Shown one piece after another: positions 30,323 through 33,236 of a stretch of 33,236 nucleotides of DNA. Position 1 is the first letter of the stretch, and the number at the start of each line of letters is the position of its first letter. A program made the translations under genes and the position numbers. The notes below the pieces were generated by a model. It saw nothing but the letters and a program-made list of their open reading frames with translations. It was not told where the DNA came from and did not search any database. Source of the stretch: Anaerotruncus sp. G3(2012) (GTDB lineage Bacteria > Bacillota > Clostridia > Oscillospirales > Ruminococcaceae). The stretch is from positions 362,515-395,750 of the forward strand of contig NZ_KE159668.1 in assembly GCF_000403395.2 (NCBI RefSeq), read 5' to 3'.

Positions 30323-31960
30323 TCACACCAGCCCAACAAAGCGGTAGTAGATTTTAATGTCCTGGTGTCTTTGACCGTCTATGATGGTTCGTTCTCCAAC
30401 TTCAATACGGTCAATCAGTTCCTCAATGATTTCCCGGTTCAGTTCCTGCAAGTCCAGATACTGCCGGATGGTTCCGACCCACTGGTGGATATTGGCGATG
30501 TCCTGCTGGGCTTTCCGTTCCCCGGCTAACAGACTGTCCAGGCGTTCCGATTTCTGGATGCGTTCCTGCTCGTTCTTTTGAATCAGAACCGAGAAGGAAT
30601 CGCCGCTGATTGCCCCGCTTACCTTATCTTCATAAAGTTTTGCGGTGATCTGTTCCAACTCCTCCAAACGCCGCCGCAAACGGCTGATTTCCTGTCGGCA
30701 GTCCTCTTGTTGCGCGGCGCTTGCGGATTGGATGTGCTGTTTCAGCTTATCCAGTACAGCGGCTTCATCGGCTGCAACCGCTTTGCCATGCGCCCGGATT
30801 TCACTCAGCACCAGGTTTTTCAAGCTGATCTCAAAAATCCGGTGCCATGAGCAAACGCTATGTCCGGTAGTGGCAAACCGGGAGCAGAAATAAGAAGTAT
30901 AGTGCTTGACAGTGCCATTTTTCCGGCGCTGTGTTTCGCGGGCGGCAACCAGAGGATGCCCACAGTCCGCACAGACCAACTTTCCGGTAAACAGAGATGC
31001 TTGGGGCGGCGTATTGTTAGCGGAAATCTGTTTCGCCGCCTGATTGATTTTCTGGACAGCCTCCCACAGCTCCGGCCCGATAATTGCCTCGTGCGCGCCC
31101 TCATGGGAAATCCATTCCGATTCCGGTTTCCTTATCATGGTCTTGTCTTTATAGGAACGGGAGCCGGTGCAGTTCTGTGTGAGCGTACCGACATAAATAT
31201 CATCGTTCAGAAGGCTTCGGACGGTTGCGTAAGCCCACAGCCGGGAATACTTGCAGCTGCCATTTCCGTAATGGACCGCCCAGTACCAGCGGGGAGGGAG
31301 AATCCCTTTCTCATTCAGGGCGGCGGCGATTTTCCCATAGGCCATGCCGGACTGACGCATCTGGAATATCTGCCGCACAACAGCGGCGGATTCCCCGTCA
31401 ATGACCAGCTTGTGTCTGTCCTCCTCGCTCTTACGGTATCCGTAGGGAGCGTAGGCGGCAAGATACTGGCCGTTTTTCTTCTTGGCATGAAGCACCGACT
31501 TGACCTTGCTGGACAGGTCCTTGAGATGGTAGTCATTCATCAGACTGCGGAAGTGCAGCATATCGGTGTTGTCCCCCTCGCTGTCCAGGCAGTCCAGAAC
31601 CGACACGAACCGGCATCCGAGGGAAGGGAAAATGACGTCCGTATAACGGCCCACCTCCACAAAATCCCTGCCTAAACGGGAAAGGTCCTTTACCAGAATC
31701 AGGTTAATCAGGCCATGCCTTGCGTCCTCCAGCATTTCCAAAAATCCGGGCCGCTGAAAATTGCCGCCGCTGTACCCATCGTCCTGATAGGTCTTGACCT
31801 CGATCCAGCCGTTGAGCATGACGAATTTGGAGAGGATTTCATATTGGTTCTCAATGCTCACCGATTCATCGCTGGGAATATAGCCCTTCGCTTTTGCGGA
31901 ATTGGAAGCGTCATCCACACTCAGGCGGCAGTAGATACCGACTTTATATTGCTTCGCCAT
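30323..31960 (-). CDS. Large serine recombinase (resolvase/integrase)
   Basis: 545 aa. The resolvase domain has YCRLSVDD with catalytic Ser14 and VKDLSRLGRDFVEVGRY with the conserved arginines. A recombinase domain follows (APYGYRK ... SLLNDDIYVGTLTQN), then a zinc ribbon (CADCGHPL ... FCSRFATTGHSVCSWH) and a coiled coil (about 430-500). Such enzymes integrate and excise conjugative elements and islands. ATG 31960 overlaps the end of the upstream recombinase gene by 17 bp, so the two are translationally coupled. Confidence 0.93.
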   Translation of the reverse strand: MAKQYKVGIYCRLSVDDASNSAKAKGYIPSDESVSIENQYEILSKFVMLNGWIEVKTYQDDGYSGGNFQRPGFLEMLEDARHGLINLILVKDLSRLGRDFVEVGRYTDVIFPSLGCRFVSVLDCLDSEGDNTDMLHFRSLMNDYHLKDLSSKVKSVLHAKKKNGQYLAAYAPYGYRKSEEDRHKLVIDGESAAVVRQIFQMRQSGMAYGKIAAALNEKGILPPRWYWAVHYGNGSCKYSRLWAYATVRSLLNDDIYVGTLTQNCTGSRSYKDKTMIRKPESEWISHEGAHEAIIGPELWEAVQKINQAAKQISANNTPPQASLFTGKLVCADCGHPLVAARETQRRKNGTVKHYTSYFCSRFATTGHSVCSWHRIFEISLKNLVLSEIRAHGKAVAADEAAVLDKLKQHIQSASAAQQEDCRQEISRLRRRLEELEQITAKLYEDKVSGAISGDSFSVLIQKNEQERIQKSERLDSLLAGERKAQQDIANIHQWVGTIRQYLDLQELNREIIEELIDRIEVGERTIIDGQRHQDIKIYYRFVGLV

Positions 31961-33236
31961 AATCCTGCCCCCTTTTCTGTGCCAGCGCCCCGTCCACATT
32001 CCCGACATAGCGGTAGTACACCTTGACCTCACAAATCCGCTGCCCGTTGACCTTCTGGGTATCGCCAACCTCGATCCGGTCTACCAGTTCAAAGAGAATG
32101 GTTTCGTCCAGTTCCGAGATTTCGGTATAGCGCCGGATAATTTCCAGCCAGCGGTCGGTATCCACCTGGTTTTCCAGGTGCGCCCGGACTTTCCTTTCCA
32201 GTTCCGGGACTGCCTCCGCCTTTTCTGCCCGTTCCGCTTCATATTTCTGCATCAGGGTCTGAAATACCGTCTGCGGGATGGAGCCGGTGCATTTATCCTC
32301 GTAGAGATTCTGCATCAGACGTTCCAAATCGGAAATACGGGCTAAGGAGGATTTTAATTCCTGCTCATAGGAGAAAAGCCGGGTGTGGGATTCTTTCTCC
32401 TTCAGCCGGAGAATCTCGCCCATCAGCCGGTCCGGGTCATATTCCGCAAAGCGGGCCTTTTCCCGGATGTCCTCCAATACCAGCTGGTTCAGCACCGTTT
32501 CATAGATGGTGTGGATGGTACACGCGCCCCTTCCGCTGCGGGAGTAGTTGCCGCAGATGAAAGAACTGTACCGTCCCGGCCTGCCATCCTTATAGGTGAA
32601 CTTTTCGATATGGTTCCGCATTTTGAAACCGCAGTCGGCACAGTACACAAGGCCGGTGAAGATGCTCTTGCAGCCATCGGACGGAGTGCTTTTCCGCACC
32701 TTCTTTTTGCCGATACTGGCTACGGTGTCCCACAGTTCCCGCGAAATAATGGCCTTGTGGGTCCCCTCCACCCGAATCCACTCGTCCTCCGATTTATTGA
32801 CGAGCTTGCGGGATTTATAGGAGAGTGTGCCGCTTTTGCCCTGTACCATGTTCCCGATGTAGACCTCGTTGCGGACCATGTTTTTAACCGTCTGGTCAGC
32901 CCATTTGTGGTTGACCCTGCGGGGGTCGCTCTGGCCCTTTCGCTGGTAGTACAGCACACCGGGCGGCTGAATCCCTTCTTCATTGAGCGCCACCGCGATG
33001 GCGTGGAATCCCATGCCTGATGCCCGCATCTCAAAGATACGGCGCACAACCGGCGCGGTTTCCTCGTCAATCACAAGATGGTGCTTATCCAGCGGGTCGC
33101 GCCGGTAGCCATAGGCGGGGTAGGTTCCCATAAATTTTCCGTTTTCGGCACAGGCTCTCTTGACCGCCTTGACCTTCTTGCTGGTGTCCCGGCTGTAAAA
33201 TTCATTAAATAAGTTCAAAAAGCACATGACATCGGT
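31944..33236 (-). CDS. Large serine recombinase, 5' end outside window
   Basis: Partial: the frame is open to the window edge, with TDV before the first internal Met. It lacks the N-terminal catalytic Ser region, which must lie beyond 33236. Visible parts are the end of the resolvase domain (NEFYSRDTSKKVKAVKRACAENG), the recombinase domain (AYGYRRDP ... KNMVRNEVYIGNMVQ), a zinc ribbon (CADCGFKM ... FICGNYSRSGRGACTIH) and a coiled coil. It resembles the downstream recombinase in plan but not in detailed sequence. Paired or triple serine recombinases are typical of Firmicutes mobile islands. Confidence 0.92.
   Translation of the reverse strand, partial: TDVMCFLNLFNEFYSRDTSKKVKAVKRACAENGKFMGTYPAYGYRRDPLDKHHLVIDEETAPVVRRIFEMRASGMGFHAIAVALNEEGIQPPGVLYYQRKGQSDPRRVNHKWADQTVKNMVRNEVYIGNMVQGKSGTLSYKSRKLVNKSEDEWIRVEGTHKAIISRELWDTVASIGKKKVRKSTPSDGCKSIFTGLVYCADCGFKMRNHIEKFTYKDGRPGRYSSFICGNYSRSGRGACTIHTIYETVLNQLVLEDIREKARFAEYDPDRLMGEILRLKEKESHTRLFSYEQELKSSLARISDLERLMQNLYEDKCTGSIPQTVFQTLMQKYEAERAEKAEAVPELERKVRAHLENQVDTDRWLEIIRRYTEISELDETILFELVDRIEVGDTQKVNGQRICEVKVYYRYVGNVDGALAQKRGQDYGEAI

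Noticed and set aside
29874-30326. Minus-strand 150-codon frame between AraC and recombinase genes
   Set aside because: It has no RBS, passes through the terminator hairpin and the AraC leader, and shows no domain.
1-33236. CRISPR array or tRNA genes
   Set aside because: No spaced direct-repeat series was found. The only tRNA-like ends belong to tmRNA. The tandem repeats at 751-1567 are DGR templates, not CRISPR.

Overview
The window looks like a chromosome segment of a Gram-positive, spore-forming Clostridia member, most likely Oscillospiraceae/Ruminococcaceae. The reasons are a GerK-type germinant receptor operon, a fairly GC-rich host backbone, the dnaX-ybaB-recR cluster with a short SRP RNA just upstream of dnaX, a DUF421/DUF4363 pair, and gut-Firmicutes-type mobile DNA at both ends. 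The species cannot be named from sequence alone.

Region 1 (1 to about 8,100) looks like the distal end of a prophage. It opens inside the last codons of a diversity-generating retroelement (DGR) target gene (variable repeat VR, 1-44). Then come a hairpin pair, an Avd accessory protein with an unusual C-terminal zinc ribbon, three tandem template-repeat (TR) modules instead of the usual one, and a DGR-type reverse transcriptase. A lysis-type block follows: small proteins, an amidase endolysin with a SPOR domain, and holin-like membrane proteins. Next is a leftward operon of six small uncharacterised proteins facing a divergent HTH repressor gene, with matching operator palindromes inside both promoters, and then one more small leftward gene. 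No integrase is visible, but the block abuts ssrA (tmRNA), a common phage integration site.

Region 2 (about 8,100-25,530) is host core. On the minus strand lie ssrA, smpB, a GtrA-like gene, recR, ybaB, dnaX, the SRP RNA gene and degV. Then come a D-2-hydroxyacid dehydrogenase and a MATE exporter (+), a D-glutamate-cyclase-like gene with a terminator in its leader (-), the DUF421/DUF4363 pair (-), gerKA-gerKB-gerKC (+) with a possible sigma-G promoter, pepT (-), and a divergent LysR regulator (+). Three intergenic elements with related AGAACCTGT-like inverted ends sit in this part.

Region 3 (about 25,590-33,236) is a second mobile or accessory region. It holds an IS remnant, a GNAT acetyltransferase, a decayed 851-bp IS5-family element with a TA target duplication, an overlapping AraC / EamA transporter / DUF2000 operon, and two overlapping large serine recombinase genes, the upstream one cut by the window edge.

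The most notable system is the DGR. One RT and one Avd are served by three TRs. TR1 and TR3 are adenine-rich as templates should be, whereas TR2 is adenine-poor, carries NNY codons where TR3 has AAY codons, and matches the visible VR at 44 of 44 bases. TR2 therefore looks like an already diversified sequence sitting in template position.
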